Assembly: GCA_023548195.1 (NCBI GenBank) | Contig: JAJHZJ010000043.1 | Coordinates: forward strand, 620,001-684,000 | DNA: 64,000 bases | Direction of reading: 5' to 3' | Source: Bettongia penicillata ogilbyi | Taxonomy: Eukaryota; Chordata; Mammalia; Diprotodontia; Potoroidae | Part shown: positions 45,252-57,455 of the stretch, piece after piece | How the letters are laid out: the number at the start of each line of letters is the position of its first letter | Position numbering within the stretch: position 1 is the first letter of the stretch | Program-made: the position numbers and the translations under genes | The notes under the pieces: model-generated | What the model was told of the DNA's origin: nothing | The model's input: only the letters and a program-made list of their open reading frames with translations | The model's database searches: none

Positions 45252-46355
45252 ATGCCCAGAAAAAGGGAAAAAAATAAGACCATAGAGAGCTACTTTCTTG
45301 GGGAAGAGATGTTCCTTCCTCCTTTCATTTCTGATGAGGAAGTACAATGCTTGCCATCAGAGAAAGATGTGGAGGTTGAAGCCTCTCTATCCCAGACATC
45401 TGAGGTGGATGTCCAGTGGACTCAGGCCACAGAAGAGCTCAAAAAGGATTTTGGAAAGCAAGTTAGACAGGTGGAGGAAAAACTGGGAAGAGAAATGAGA
45501 GAGATGCAAGAAAAGCATGAAAAACGCGTCAATACCTTGGTAAAGGAGACCCAAAAACATGCTGAAGAAAATAACACCTTGAAAAATAGGTTAACTCAAT
45601 TGGCAAAAGAGGTTCAAAAAGCCAATGAGGAGAAGAATGCTTTCAAAAGCAAAATTAGCCAAATGGAAAAAGAAGTTCAAAAGCTCACTGAAGAAAATAG
45701 TTCTCTCAAGATTAGAATGGAACAGATGGAGTCTAATGACTTTCTGAGAAACCAAGAAATCATAAAACAAAACCAAAAGAATGAAAAAATGGAAGAGAAT
45801 GTGAAATATCTCATGGGAAAAACAACTGACCTGGAAAATAGATCCAGGAGAGACAATTTAAAAATTATGGGACTACCTGAAAGCCATGATCAAAAAAAGA
45901 GCCTAGACATCATCTTTCATGAAATTATCAAGGAAAACTGCCCTGAGATTCTAGAACCAGAGGGCAAAATAAGTATTGAAGGAATCCATCGATCACCACC
46001 TGAAAGAGATCCAAAAAGAGAAACTCCTAGGAACATTGTGGCCAAATTCCAGAGTTCCCAGGTCAAGGAGAAAATCTTGCAAGCAGCTAGAAAGAAACAA
46101 TTCCAGTACTGTGGAAATACAATCAGGATAACACAAGATCTAGCAGCTTCTACATTAAGGGATCGAAGGGCGTGGAATAGGATATTCCAGAAGTCAAAGG
46201 AACTAGGACTCAAACCAAGAATCACCTACCCAGCAAAACTGAGTATAATACTTCAGGGGAAAATATGGTCTTTCAATGAAACAGAGGACTTCCAAGCATT
46301 CTTGATGAAAAGACCAGAGCTGAAAAGACAATTTGACTTTCAAACACAAGAATGA
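45252..46355 (+). CDS. HAL1 ORF1 protein (RNA-binding, intact)
   Basis: 367-codon open frame starting MPRKREKNKTIESYF. Residues about 55-190 form a coiled coil with Leu/Ile heptads (EENNTLKNRLTQLAKEVQ; EENSSLKIRMEQMES), the trimerisation region of L1 ORF1p. An RRM follows (about 200-290; NLKIMGLPES and NIVAKFQSSQVKEKILQAAR), then the C-terminal domain (about 290-360; IRITQDLAASTLRDRRAW, RITYPAKLSIIL, KIWSFNETEDF). Length and motif order match L1 ORF1p, an RNA chaperone that packages element RNA in cytoplasmic particles. No frameshift or stop interrupts it, unlike the decayed ORF1 copies at about 50,430 and 54,340, so it is relatively young. Whether it is expressed is unknown. Confidence 0.9.
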   Translation: MPRKREKNKTIESYFLGEEMFLPPFISDEEVQCLPSEKDVEVEASLSQTSEVDVQWTQATEELKKDFGKQVRQVEEKLGREMREMQEKHEKRVNTLVKETQKHAEENNTLKNRLTQLAKEVQKANEEKNAFKSKISQMEKEVQKLTEENSSLKIRMEQMESNDFLRNQEIIKQNQKNEKMEENVKYLMGKTTDLENRSRRDNLKIMGLPESHDQKKSLDIIFHEIIKENCPEILEPEGKISIEGIHRSPPERDPKRETPRNIVAKFQSSQVKEKILQAARKKQFQYCGNTIRITQDLAASTLRDRRAWNRIFQKSKELGLKPRITYPAKLSIILQGKIWSFNETEDFQAFLMKRPELKRQFDFQTQE

Positions 46356-46497
46356 AAAGAAACATGAGAAAGTAAACAGCAAAGAGAAGTCATAAGGGAC
46401 TTACCAAAGGTGAACTGTTTACATTCCTACATGGAAAGACAATATTTGTAACTCTTAAAACGTTTCAGTATCTGGGTAGTTGGTGGGACCACACACA

Positions 46498-46562
46498 GAT
46501 GTACACACACACTTACATGCGTGCACGCACACACACATACACACATGCACGCACACACAGAG
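46498..46562 (+). repeat. (CA)n microsatellite in HAL1 3' region
   Basis: Interrupted CA steps with gcacgcacac; part of the HAL1 body. Confidence 0.85.
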
Positions 46563-47395
46563 ACAGAGAGCACAGAGTGAATTGAATAGGATGAGACCAT
46601 ATCTTAAAAGAAATTAAGGTAAATGGTGAGAGAGAAATGTAGTGGGAGGAGAGAGGGTAAAATGGAATGGGGTAAATTATATCTCATTCAGGAGGCAAGC
46701 AGGAGACTTTTTAGTGGAGGGGAAAAGAGGAGAGCTGAGAAAAAAAACATGAAGTTTACCCTCATCACATTCGACTAAAGGAAGGAGTAAAATGCACACT
46801 CATTTTGGTATGAAAACCTATCTTACAATACAGGAAAGTGGGGGAGAAGGAGATAAGCAGGGAGGGAGGGATGATGGAAGGGAGGGCAATGGGAGAAGGG
46901 AGCAATTTGAAGTCAACACTCGGGGAGGGACAGGATCAAAAGACAGAATAGAAACAATGGGGGGCAGAATAGGATGGAGGGAAATACAGTTAGTCTTACA
47001 CAACACGACTGTTATCGAAGTCATTTGCAAAAATACACAGATATGGCCTATATTGAATTGCCTGCCTTCCCAAAGGAAACAGGTGGGGAGGGAGGGATGG
47101 GGAGAATTTGGAACTCAAAGTTTTAGGAACAACTGTTGAGTATCGTTGTTGCTACTAGGAAATAAGAAATACAGTTAATGGGGAATAGAAAGTCATCTGG
47201 CCCTACAGGACAAAAGAGAAGATGGGGACAAGAGAAGGGAGGGATGATAGAAGAGACGCCAGATTGGTGATAGGGAAAATTAGAATGCTCGGTATATTGC
47301 GGGGGAGGGGATAAATGGGGAGAAAATTTGGAACCCAAAATTTTGTGAAAATGAATGTAAAAAGTTAAATAAATAAATTTATATTTTAAAAAAAT

Positions 47396-47408
47396 AAATA
47401 AATCCCAG
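47396..47408 (+). repeat. HAL1 target-site duplication, right
   Basis: aaataaatcccag directly after the A-rich HAL1 tail; matches the left copy at 44,575-44,587. Confidence 0.8.
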
Positions 47409-49685
47409 TTTTTTCAATTCAATCTGTACTTGCTGCATTCTGTTAGGATGAATGCTCAATGGACATTTGTTCTGCCAATCCTGGCCATCCTACAACACCT
47501 TTGATCGTGAAGCTTTACAAATGTTAAAGAGTAAAAGAGGTTCAGTCCCCAAAACAAATGAATCACTAACTTACTTGGGTAAGTATTCTAAGGCATAAAT
47601 TTTGTCAACCAAATTTAGAAAAATTCATAAATCTTTCTCCTAGTGAAAAGAAAACAAATCTCCTTCTGAGGCTCCATCAGAGGATGACTGTTGGTGTCCT
47701 TTGTCAGCTGCTCCCCCTTTTCCACTTTGTGCCCCACCATTTGTTTCAGACACCCCTTACTTGGGGAAAAGGCACCCCAGAAGCAGTATCTTATTCTTTC
47801 AAAGAGTAATGCCTGACCCCGAGAGGAAAGAAAAATCTCTCTCTGAAATACTCTCACTGAGAACTTTTGTCCTCAGGGAACAGGATAAGAAAAGAAAAAG
47901 GCAGGTTGAGCATCAGAGGCAGGAGGACCATGGGCACAACTGCTAATGCCTTCCAGCAACACTCCAACTGAGACTGCCATTTTGCAGAATGTGAAGGAAA
48001 GGAAAGATTTAAATGGTCTCTCACTGGCCACTGCCTTTACTTCTAACAACCCATGCACTAATGTCCATTCTGCCTCAATCAACCTTCCCAATAAACCTTC
48101 TGTAGAATGAATGATTGAAAAAGAATAAGATCTTGTCAGCCAAGACTTAACGATTTCAGAAGATAGAGTCTCGTCTTTGTATGCCTGATTCTGGCCAGCT
48201 TTGGAATACAGAAAGAGAGAGATAGGAGAGAAGAAATTCTTTCCCTGTTTGCAGAGATTTGTGACATTGCAAACTAACTATAGGCTATATTTGTAATTAA
48301 ATTGTGTTTACTGTTAATTTCCAAAACTATTATACAAGTGTGATTTGAATTAATTCAGAAATATCTAGTTGAGGGGGTTGCAGCTCCCTAGGGCTTCTTG
48401 AAGTAGAAACTTTGTGAAATGTAAATACAAGCAGCCTTTAGACCCCTCTATCACTCTCTCCTATCCCTGGAAAGTGACAGATTTGTTGTTTCAGTGGAAG
48501 GGAGGAAGGCAAATTTACCAGCTAGAAAATGCTCAGTTTTTAAACAGAACTGAAGCTAGTTTGAAACTTTTATCTCCAGTTATTCCAAAAGTGAAAAAAA
48601 TAAAGAGAAATAACAGTTTTGTGGTTTGAAAATTTGAAAATATATATAGTGCTTAAGAAACATCAAGTATGGCTATTCTCTAGCTTGGAAAATAAATCAG
48701 ATTTTTAAATCAGAAAGCAATTATTTGAGGACTTTTAGTCACATAGCAATTCATTCCTTTGTTGGTGGGTTGGGATGTGATTGGGAAATAGAGAAAGGAG
48801 GGATTGAGGAGGCAGGAGTGAATCAGAATTGGCAGCTTATTGAACTTGAATCCAAGTCCATAAGACAAAAGGGGAAGAAATTAGCAAGTTAGAGATGCGC
48901 TTGCACTCTTGCAGGTGAACCTGTAGGGGCCTCTGTGAATCTCAAAGGTTCTAGACTCCAGAACCTACAACTTTAGAACTTTGGGCTTGTCATCTTCGTC
49001 CATTCTTCAGATGGCCAGCAGAGGCCCACAAAGACCCTAGGACATAGTGAAACATGGCAGAAAAGTGGAAGGAAGTTTTGGACCTCAAAGAGGAGACTAG
49101 GGAGATTGTCATAACTAAGAAAGGAGAACACTGGAAAAGTGCTTGTTTCCTCCTCAGAAAGTGAAAGTTGTTTCTGAGATTTTGCTCCAGCTCTAACCTT
49201 TATTTTACCAGTTTTCTATATTCTTGTGGATGTAGAAAAGTAACTGAAATCAAGTAGCAAAATTTAAAAGTGAGCAATTTTAAATTTTGATTTATATTAG
49301 GTTTTGTTAAATCAGCTAGAGGAAATCATTACTCACAACATGGTAACTGTGGGTGCTACCTTTGTAACTACGCAAGCAATCGGATTATAACTACTTTCTA
49401 CCAACCACTGTAGAAATCAGTGGAGAATACAAAAACTGGGGAAGGAGTGAAGTAATTTTTTCCCACGTAAGATAATTCAGAAATGCATCCTCTGGATACA
49501 AGTTATTGGATGGGAGATGAATTTTGTGTCATGATCTAAATCCATGATGTTGTTGTGTGCTAATATTATGCTTATCACATTTTGAATTGTAATTTTATGA
49601 AATGATTGTATAAGAAATCCAGTTAATTTAAAAATGATAAATAGAATGTGATAAATATGTATCATTCAAAAATTAGCTTCTCATA
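47409..49685. other. AT-rich DNA without recognised gene or repeat
   Basis: 2.3 kb between the HAL1 and the next L1. Short open frames (for example 48,414-48,629) have no recognisable motif. FAM228 5' exons were looked for on the minus strand and not found. Confidence 0.4.
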
Positions 49686-49689
49686 CTGG

Positions 49690-51160
49690 CAGAGTAAAGG
49701 CAGGGACTCACCTGAGCTATACCAAACTCCCCTCCCAAAAACCTTAAAATAACTCCTCAGATTGAATTCTGGAGTGGCAGAGTCAACGAAAGGATGGGGT
49801 GAGACAATTTTCAAGCCCAAGATAACTTAGAAAGTTGGCAGGAAAGGTCTGCCCTTCTAGGATGAGAGTGTGGCACAGTCCAGTACAGGCTGCACTAGCA
49901 CAGGCCACTCTGCAGCAAACCAGTTCTCAGTACTCAGATGGTAAAGGGTTGGAAAACTTATCAGGATGAGATTACAGGAGATCCATTGCTGGAACTGGGG
50001 GTAGGACACTCTGTTGACATGACCATACACAGTTCTAGATTGTGCTCTTCAGGTGAGTAGGAGGACTGGCAAGTGCAAGGATCCTGGTCACAATTCCAAG
50101 GTAGGAAGAGTGCTTGTGGTCACTCACAAACCAGAACACAGACCAGGGAAGCAATTGGCACACCTCTCCTTAGATCATACTACCTTGGAAGAACTGAAAC
50201 TGAAATAGTTCTGAAAACAGCAATAGAAAAAAACTAAAGATTGGGATAGTTCTCCCTCTGCCTTGAAAGCAGAACCTTACTTTAACAAAGTGACAAGTAA
50301 AAAAAATAGACTGGAAAATGAACAAACAACAAAGACAACTGGCCATAAAAATCACTATTGTGATAGGGAAGATCCTGTAAAGCGTCAAAAAAATGTAAAT
50401 TTATCCCAAGTCCTTTCTCCCCCAAAAAAAGGATTCCTAGAAGAGCTCAAAAAGGATTTTAAAAATCAAATAAGAGAAGTAGGGGGAAAACTGGGAAAAT
50501 AAATGAGAATGATGCAAGATGATCACGAAAAAACAGACAGATACTTAGTAAAGGAGGCATAAAAAATACTAAAGAAAATAACACCTTAAAAAACAGAAAT
50601 TTTCTTTAAAAAGAGAATAGTCCACATGGTAAAAGAGATAAAATAATCCACTGAAGAGAAGAACCCTTTAAAAAGCAAAATTGGCCAAATGGAAAAATAT
50701 TGTACAAAAATTTACTGAATAAAAGAACTCCTTATAAAGTAGAATTGGTCAAATGGAAAAAGAAGTACAAAAGTACTTAGTAAATAAAATGATACCTTTA
50801 AAATTTGAATTGGGCAAGTTTGGAAGCTATTGACTCTATGAAATATTAAGAAACAACAAAGCAAAAGAATGAAAAAATAGAAAAAATATGAAGTATCTCA
50901 ATTGAGAAAGAAGTAACCTGGAAAACAGATCAAAGAGAGATCATTTAGTAATTATTGGACTACCTGGAAGCCATTATCAGAAAAAGAGCCTAGATATCAT
51001 CTTTCAACAAATTATCAAGGAATATTATTAAATTGTTTTTAAAGACCAAAAAAAGAAGGGAGAGAATTATCAAGGAAAACCACCTTGATATCCTAAAACC
51101 AGAGGGTAAAATAGAAATTGAAAGAATCCAAGACTCCTCCACAGCTGAGAAGGAGCATCC
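49690..51160 (+). mobile_element. Decayed L1: 5' region and ORF1
   Basis: L1 5' leader (from about 49,690) followed by a broken ORF1: the coiled-coil start FLEELKKDFKNQIREVGGKL at about 50,430-50,495, then multiple stops, deletions and an internal duplication near 51,000-51,080 of the 'attatcaaggaa' segment. Confidence 0.75.
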
Positions 51161-51324
51161 TTGGGCTATTTGAGTCACTAGCTGCAGTGACAATTCCCAA
51201 ACCTCTCAGCACAGGACAGGATTCTGGCAGAGCTGGCTGAAAGGGCCCGTAGCAACTGCATCAGCTACTCCTGGGGTGATCAGCCCACAGACTAAATGTT
51301 TGAAAGTCATCTACCTGAATTTCT

Positions 51325-54310
51325 GGGAGTCAAGATGGCAGAATAAATAGTAACTCACCCTCACTCTCCCTTGTGGACCTTGAAAAACCCAGAGAACATT
51401 ACCCCAGGAAAAATCCTGGAATAGTGGAGGCAGCAGGAGGGGTATAGCAGTCTTCTAGCTCAGGAGGCTAGGGAGATTGACAGTCAGGGTCCCTCTTACT
51501 GTAGCTGAAGGGGACCAGTGGAGGACTAGAAGTGTCACAGCAAGCCCCACCTCAGTGGACCAGCATGAGATCCTGAGCCCCAAGGGCATGGAGCCAGTAA
51601 ATACCAACACCAGGACCCCAGGTGTGCCTTAGCACAACAAGAGGAATTGGGCAGACACCAGCACAGATGGGGGTCCACCAGCTGGGGATCTTGCCTGTGC
51701 TCTCCTTCAACCCTAGGAGAGAAAGAGACCTCCCGCAGCCAGACCACCCCTTCCCCACACCTCATGTGGCAAGCTTCAGTGCAACCCCAAGAAAACTCAG
51801 AAAGATTTCAACTGGCCTTGGCCTTGGCACAAACCAGCCAGTTCAGCACCAGGTAAGATGCAGCATTATAAAGCTTCTAGCTAAAAGAACCAGAGGCCAC
51901 AAAACACAAAGGCAGTAAGCAGGCCCCAAGCTCCTAGCACAAGAAATGAGGGACAGAGCTCCCTTTGCCCCAGAAGCAGATATCCACTTTAAAAACCAGG
52001 AAAGAGGCAATCACCATAAACAGATAAGAAAAGTGAAGACCATAAAATCTTGCTACAGGGACATGGAATATCAAAATACAAATTCAGAAGATAACAGCAC
52101 TGACAATATACCCACAGCTGAAATCTCAGAAGGGAATATGAACTGATCTTAATTCCAAAAAAGGAGAATAAAAGGGAGAAGGGCTGATGAAAGGGAGGGA
52201 AGACTGAGGGAGGCAGTGGTCAAAAGTAAAATTGTATTGTGGAGGGAAAGGGAGTAGGGAGAAATAAAAGCATAAACTGGGGGAAATTGGATGGAGAGAA
52301 AGCCACAGATAGTAATCCTAACTGTGAATGTGAATGGGATGAATTCTCCCATAAAATGGAGGTGGATAGCAGAATGGATTAAAAACCCTAATCCTACAAT
52401 ATGTTGTTTACAAGAAATATTTTTGAAACAGGTGGATACACACAGTGTAAATGTAAAAGATTGGAGTAGACTATATTATGCTTCAGCTGATGTAAAAAAA
52501 GCAGGAGTAGCAATCCTGATCTCAGACAAAGCAACAGCAAAAATAGATCTAATCAAAAGAGATAAGGAAGGAAACTATATACTGCTAAAAGACACCATAG
52601 ACAATGAAATAATATTATTACTAAACATATATACACCAAGTGGTATAGCATCCAAATTCTTAAGAGGAGAAGTAAAGGGAGTTACAGGAAAAAATAGACA
52701 GCAAAACAATACTAGTCGGGGGACCTCAACCTCCCTCTCTCTGAATGTGATAAATATAATCTCAAAATAAACAAGAAAGAAGTTAAGGAGGTGAACAGAA
52801 TTCTGAAAAGGTACATCTGATAGACCTCTGGAGAAAATTGAATGGGGATAGAAAAGAATATATCTTTTTCTTAGTGATACATAGCACATATATAAAAATT
52901 GACCATGTACTAGGGCATAAAAAAACTCACAATCCAATGCAGAAAGGCAGAGATAGTCAATGCACCCTTTTCAAATCATGATGCAATAAAAATCATACAT
53001 AATAAAGGGCCATGGAAAGATAGATCAAAAATTAATTGCAAACGAAATAATCTAATCCTAAAGAATGAGTGGGTCAAACAACAAATCATAGACACAATCA
53101 ATAACTCCATTCAAGAAAATGACAATAATGAGACAACATACCAAAAGTTACGGGATGCAGTGAAAGCAATTCTTAGAGGAAGTTGTATATCTCTGAATGC
53201 TTACATGAATAAGATATACAAAGAGGAGATCAATGAACTAAGCATGTGCTTAAAAAAAAAACTAGAAGAAGAAATTGAAAATTCTCAATTAAATACCAAA
53301 TTACAAATGCTGAAAACTTAAAAAGAGATTAATGAAACAAATTTTAAAAAACTATCTAAGAGCTTGTTTTATGAAAAAACAATAAAACTGATAAATCTTT
53401 GGTCAATTTGATATTATAAAGAAAGAAGAAAACCAAATTTATCAATATCAAAAATGAAAAGGATGAACTTACCTCCAAGGAAGAGGAAGTTAAAACAATA
53501 ATGAAAAATTACTTTGGCCAACTGTATGCCCATAAATTTGACAATCTTAGTGAAATGGATGACTATTTTAAAATATTTAAACTGCCCAGAATAATAGAAG
53601 AGGAAGTAAAATACTCAAGTGACCCCATCTTAGAAAAACAAATTGAACAAGCCATCAATGAACTCCCTAGGAAAAATTCTCCAGGGCTAGGTGGATTTAC
53701 AAGTGAATTCTATCAAACATTTAAATAACAGTTAATTGCAATACTATATATAGACTATCTGAGAAAACTGATGAAGAAGGAGTCCTACCAAATTCTTTTT
53801 GTGATACAAATATGGTTCTGATATCTAAACTGGGAAAAGCCAAAACAGAGAAAGAAAATTATAGACAATTTCCCTAAAGAATATAGATGCAAAAATTTTA
53901 AATATTAGCAAAAATATTAGAGCAACTTATCATGAGAATAATACATTTTGATCAGATAGGATTTATACTAGAAATGTAGGACAGGTTCAATATTAGGAAA
54001 ACTACCAGCATAATTACTCATATCAACCACAAAACTAACAGAAACCATATGATTATCTTGATAGATGCAGAAAAAGCTTCTGACAAAATACAACACCCAT
54101 TCCTATTGAAAACACTGGCAAGCACAGGAATAATTGGAGCCTTCCTTATATGTAATGGAGAAAAGCTAAATGCATTTCAAGTAAGATTGGAGGTGAAACA
54201 AAGATGTCCATTATCACCACTATTATTCAATATGGTACTAGAAATGTCAGCTTTAGCAAGAAGGGAAGAAAAAGAAACCAATGGAATTAGAATAGGCAAA
54301 GAATAAACTA
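51325..54310 (+). mobile_element. Decayed L1: 5' leader, ORF2 endonuclease and RT pieces
   Basis: Begins 'gggagtcaagatggcagaataaat' (L1 5' end). The ORF2 endonuclease start VILTVNVNGMNSPIK lies at about 52,306 and the frame stays open to 52,770. Downstream pieces in shifting frames include the pre-RT segment at 53,501-53,728 and RT motifs [13 protein letters not shown] and [12 protein letters not shown] at 54,049-54,306. ORF1 is missing. Inactive. Confidence 0.82.
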
Positions 54311-55794
54311 AGTTATCAATCTATTCTCAAACCCCAAAGGCCTTCTTAGAAGAGCTCGAGAAGGATTTTAAAAGTCAAATAAGAGAGGTAGAAGAAAAAT
54401 TTGAGAAAGAAATGAGAGGTATGCAAGAGAAAGTCAATAGCTTGGAAAAGGAAGGAAAAAATTGACTGTAGAAAACAACTCCTTCAAAAGTAGAATTGGC
54501 CAAATGGAAAAGGAGGTATAAAGTCTAATTGAAGAAAACAATTTATTAAAAATTAGAATTGGGAAAGTGAAAGCTAACAACTCTATGAGACATCAAGAAT
54601 AAGTTAAAGAAAGTCAAAAGAATGAAATAACAGAAAAAAATATAAAATACTTCATTGGAAAAACAACTGAACTGGAAAATAGATCCAAGAGAGAGAATTT
54701 AAGAATTATTGGTGTACCTGAAAGCCATGCTCAAAACAAAAAAAGAGCCTGGATAGTATCTTTCAAGAAATCATCAAGGAAAATTTCCCTCAAGTCCTAG
54801 AACCAGAGGGCAAAACAGTCATCAAAAGAATCCACCAATCACCTCCTGAAAGAGATCCCAAATTGAAAACACCAAGGAATATTGTAGCCAAATTCCAGAA
54901 TTATCAAGGAGAAAATACTGCAAGCAGCCACAACAAAAGAATTTAAATATTACAAAAACACAATCAGGATCACACAGGACCTTGAAGCTTCTACATTCAA
55001 AGATCAGAGGGATTGGAACATGATATTCCATAAGGCAAAGGAGCTTGGGTCACAACCAAGGATGAACTATCCAGTGAAATTGGACATAATCTTTCAGGGA
55101 AAGTGATGGACATTCAATGAAATAGGGGACTTTCAAACCTTCTTGATGAAAAGCTCAGAGCTCAACAGAAAATTTGATCTTCAAATACAAAACTCAAGAG
55201 AGTCATAAGAAGAAAGGAAAAAACACAATGTTATTAATAAGGGCAAACTGTTTACATCACTACAAAGGAAGATGATACTTGTAAATCTTGAGAACTGTAT
55301 CTTTATTATGATATCTAAAAGAGATATACATACAGAGGTGTTGTGGGTATAAGGTTACTTTGATATAATGACAAAAAATCTAATTGAGTGGTGAAAGGAG
55401 AGTGTATTGGGAGAAGAGGAAAGGAGGAGGCAGGAAAGGATAAATTACATAATATAAAGAGGCACAAAGAGTTATTACAGTAGAGGGAAAGAAAGGAGGG
55501 AGATGAGCCTTTGAACCTTACCCTCATCAGATTTGGCTCAAAGAGAGAATAATATACTCAGATATAGAAACCTAACTTATTCTATAGGAAATAGGAGGGA
55601 AAAGAGGTAAGAAAAGGGAGAGAGTAGATAGAAGGGAAGGCAGATTGAGGGGGTGGTGGTCAAAAGCAAAACTCTATTAAGGAGGGAAAGAAAGAAGGGA
55701 GAGTGAAAAGAATAAATGGAGAGGGGGGACTAGGATAGAGAGAAAGACATAGATAGTAATTATAACTGTGAATATGAATGGGATGAACTCATCT

Positions 55795-56370
55795 ATGAGA
55801 GACAGCAAAAAGTTAAGTTTCTACAGAAGTTATTATTAGTTGATGAAGTCATTGAGAATAAGTCAGATAACAAGAAGGTTAGTGGATTACAGGTGGACTC
55901 AACCAATCAAGAGACAGACTGTGGCCCTTCAGAAAACCACAGAATCAGGACAGACGCCCATCTGGCCTGAACTGGTTTGGAAACATGACCAGGAATAACT
56001 GGGAGAAAACCTTTCTTCTTTGGCTTGCTGAATAAGCTACTTGCATATTAACTTCTCTGCCCAGGAGGGAGAAAAAGCACAAAATTAGTTTCATTTCATA
56101 TGTTAGAGAAAGGGGGGAAACATATTAAGGAGGTATGTAATGGGTGTGTAAAGAATGTGGTGACCTAAAGGGGAAGGGAACAATCTGCCTCCTGATGGGA
56201 GGATTTGTTTTGAATTAACTGTATATAGCTCATCTCCCTTCTGGATTCAGTGTTCCCTCCTCCTTAAAAGAGGGTGGGGGCCCACCTTGGCCAAAGTATT
56301 CAGTTCCTCTGAACTCTGCTGCAAAAAAATATTCCTTGATACCTAATTAGTGTCAAATGCATCTCTAACA
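55795..56370 (+). mobile_element. Solo-LTR-like insertion in L1 ORF2
   Basis: 576 bp of non-L1 DNA splits the L1 ORF2 start between 'gggatgaactc' and 'ctcccataaaatag'. It begins TGAGAGAC and ends CTAACA, and has a TATA-like gtatata (56,221) and a CT-rich, GGGGGCCC-containing 3' part as in ERV LTRs. No retroviral gene is present. A clean target duplication is not visible. Confidence 0.5.
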
Positions 56371-56376
56371 CTCCCA

Positions 56377-56694
56377 CAGTGTGTGTGTTTGTCCTTCATT
56401 GCCAAAGAAGACCATGCCATCAGAGAAATGATGACATGGGTTGCACTTGACTTTGTTTTGAGTGAGGGAGGGCTGTGCAGGTCACCAGCCTCACTTCTCC
56501 TCCAGACCCATCTGAATCCAGTGACCAGATATTCCTCAGAGTGACTGGAAATGACCCAGGATGAGGCAATCGAGGTTAAGTTACTTGCCCAAGGTCACAC
56601 AGTTAGTATCAAGTGTCTGAGGTGAGATTTGAACTCAGTGAGGTCCTCCTGACTCCTGCACTGGTGCTCTATCCACTGCACCACTTAGTTGCCC
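56377..56694 (-). mobile_element. Marsupial SINE with 12-bp target-site duplication
   Basis: Minus-strand SINE, head 'gggcaactaagtggtgcagtgg' at about 56,693 with 'gagttcaaatc' box, followed by the longer tail 'caatgaaggacaaac' at about 56,390. Flanked by ctaacactccca at 56,365-56,376 and 56,695-56,706, so it inserted across the edge of the older LTR-like insert. Confidence 0.88.
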
Positions 56695-57455
56695 CTAACA
56701 CTCCCATAAAATAGAAGCAGATAGTAGACTGGATTAAAAATCAGTATCCTGCAATATGTTGTTAACAAGAAACACATATGAAGCAGAGGGATACTAACAG
56801 AGCAAAGTTAAAAGGCTTGAGTAGAACATGTTATGCTTCAGCTGAAGTAAAAAAAATTAGGGGCAGCCATCCTGATCTCATACAAAGCAAAAGCAAAAAT
56901 AGATCTAATTAAAAGAGATAAGAAAGGACACTACGTCCTGCTAAAAGGTACCATAAACAATGAAGCAATATCATTATTAAACACATATGCACTAAGTGAT
57001 ATAGCATCTACATTCTTAAAGGAGAAGTTAAGGGAGCTACAGGAAGAAATAAACAACAGAACAGTATAGTGGAGGATCTCAACCTTCCCCTGTCAGAACT
57101 AGATAAATCTAAACGCAAAATAAACAAGATAGACATTAAAGAGGTGAATAGAATTTTAGAAAAGTTAGATATGGTAGACCTGTGGAGAAAACTGAATGGG
57201 CATAGAAAGGCATCTACCTTTTGATTCAGCGGTGCATGGCATATGCACAAAAGCTGGCCATGTATTAGGATAGAAAACCTCACAATCCAGTGCAGAAAGG
57301 CAGAGATATCAAAGGTATCCTTTTCAGATCACGATGCAATAAAAATTACATTTAATAAAGAGCCATGGAAAGATAGACCAAAAATTAATTGGAAACTGAA
57401 GAATCTAACCCTCCAGTAGGGGACCAAATGCCAAATCATAGAAACAACCAAGAAA

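Larger units (their letters stand above)
44588..47395 (+). mobile_element. Complete HAL1 (half-L1) element with target-site duplications
   Basis: Starts with the L1/HAL1 5' end 'gaggagccaagatggtggag', carries an intact ORF1, then a purine-rich non-coding stretch like the L1 inter-ORF region, and ends in the 3' tail 'aaaattttgtgaaaatgaatg' with A-rich DNA. There is no ORF2 (no endonuclease or reverse transcriptase), the definition of a HAL1, which depends on enzymes supplied in trans by L1. It is bounded by the 13-bp direct repeat aaataaatcccag at 44,575-44,587 and 47,396-47,408. Confidence 0.87.

Noticed and set aside
46792..47139. 115-codon frame downstream of HAL1 ORF1
   Set aside because: Lies in the HAL1 non-coding 3' region and has no ORF2 (endonuclease/RT) motif.
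47396..49685. 5' exons of FAM228 or the neighbouring PFN4 gene
   Set aside because: Looked for FAM228 N-terminal and profilin-4 motifs on both strands right of 43,425; none seen, so they are probably outside the window.
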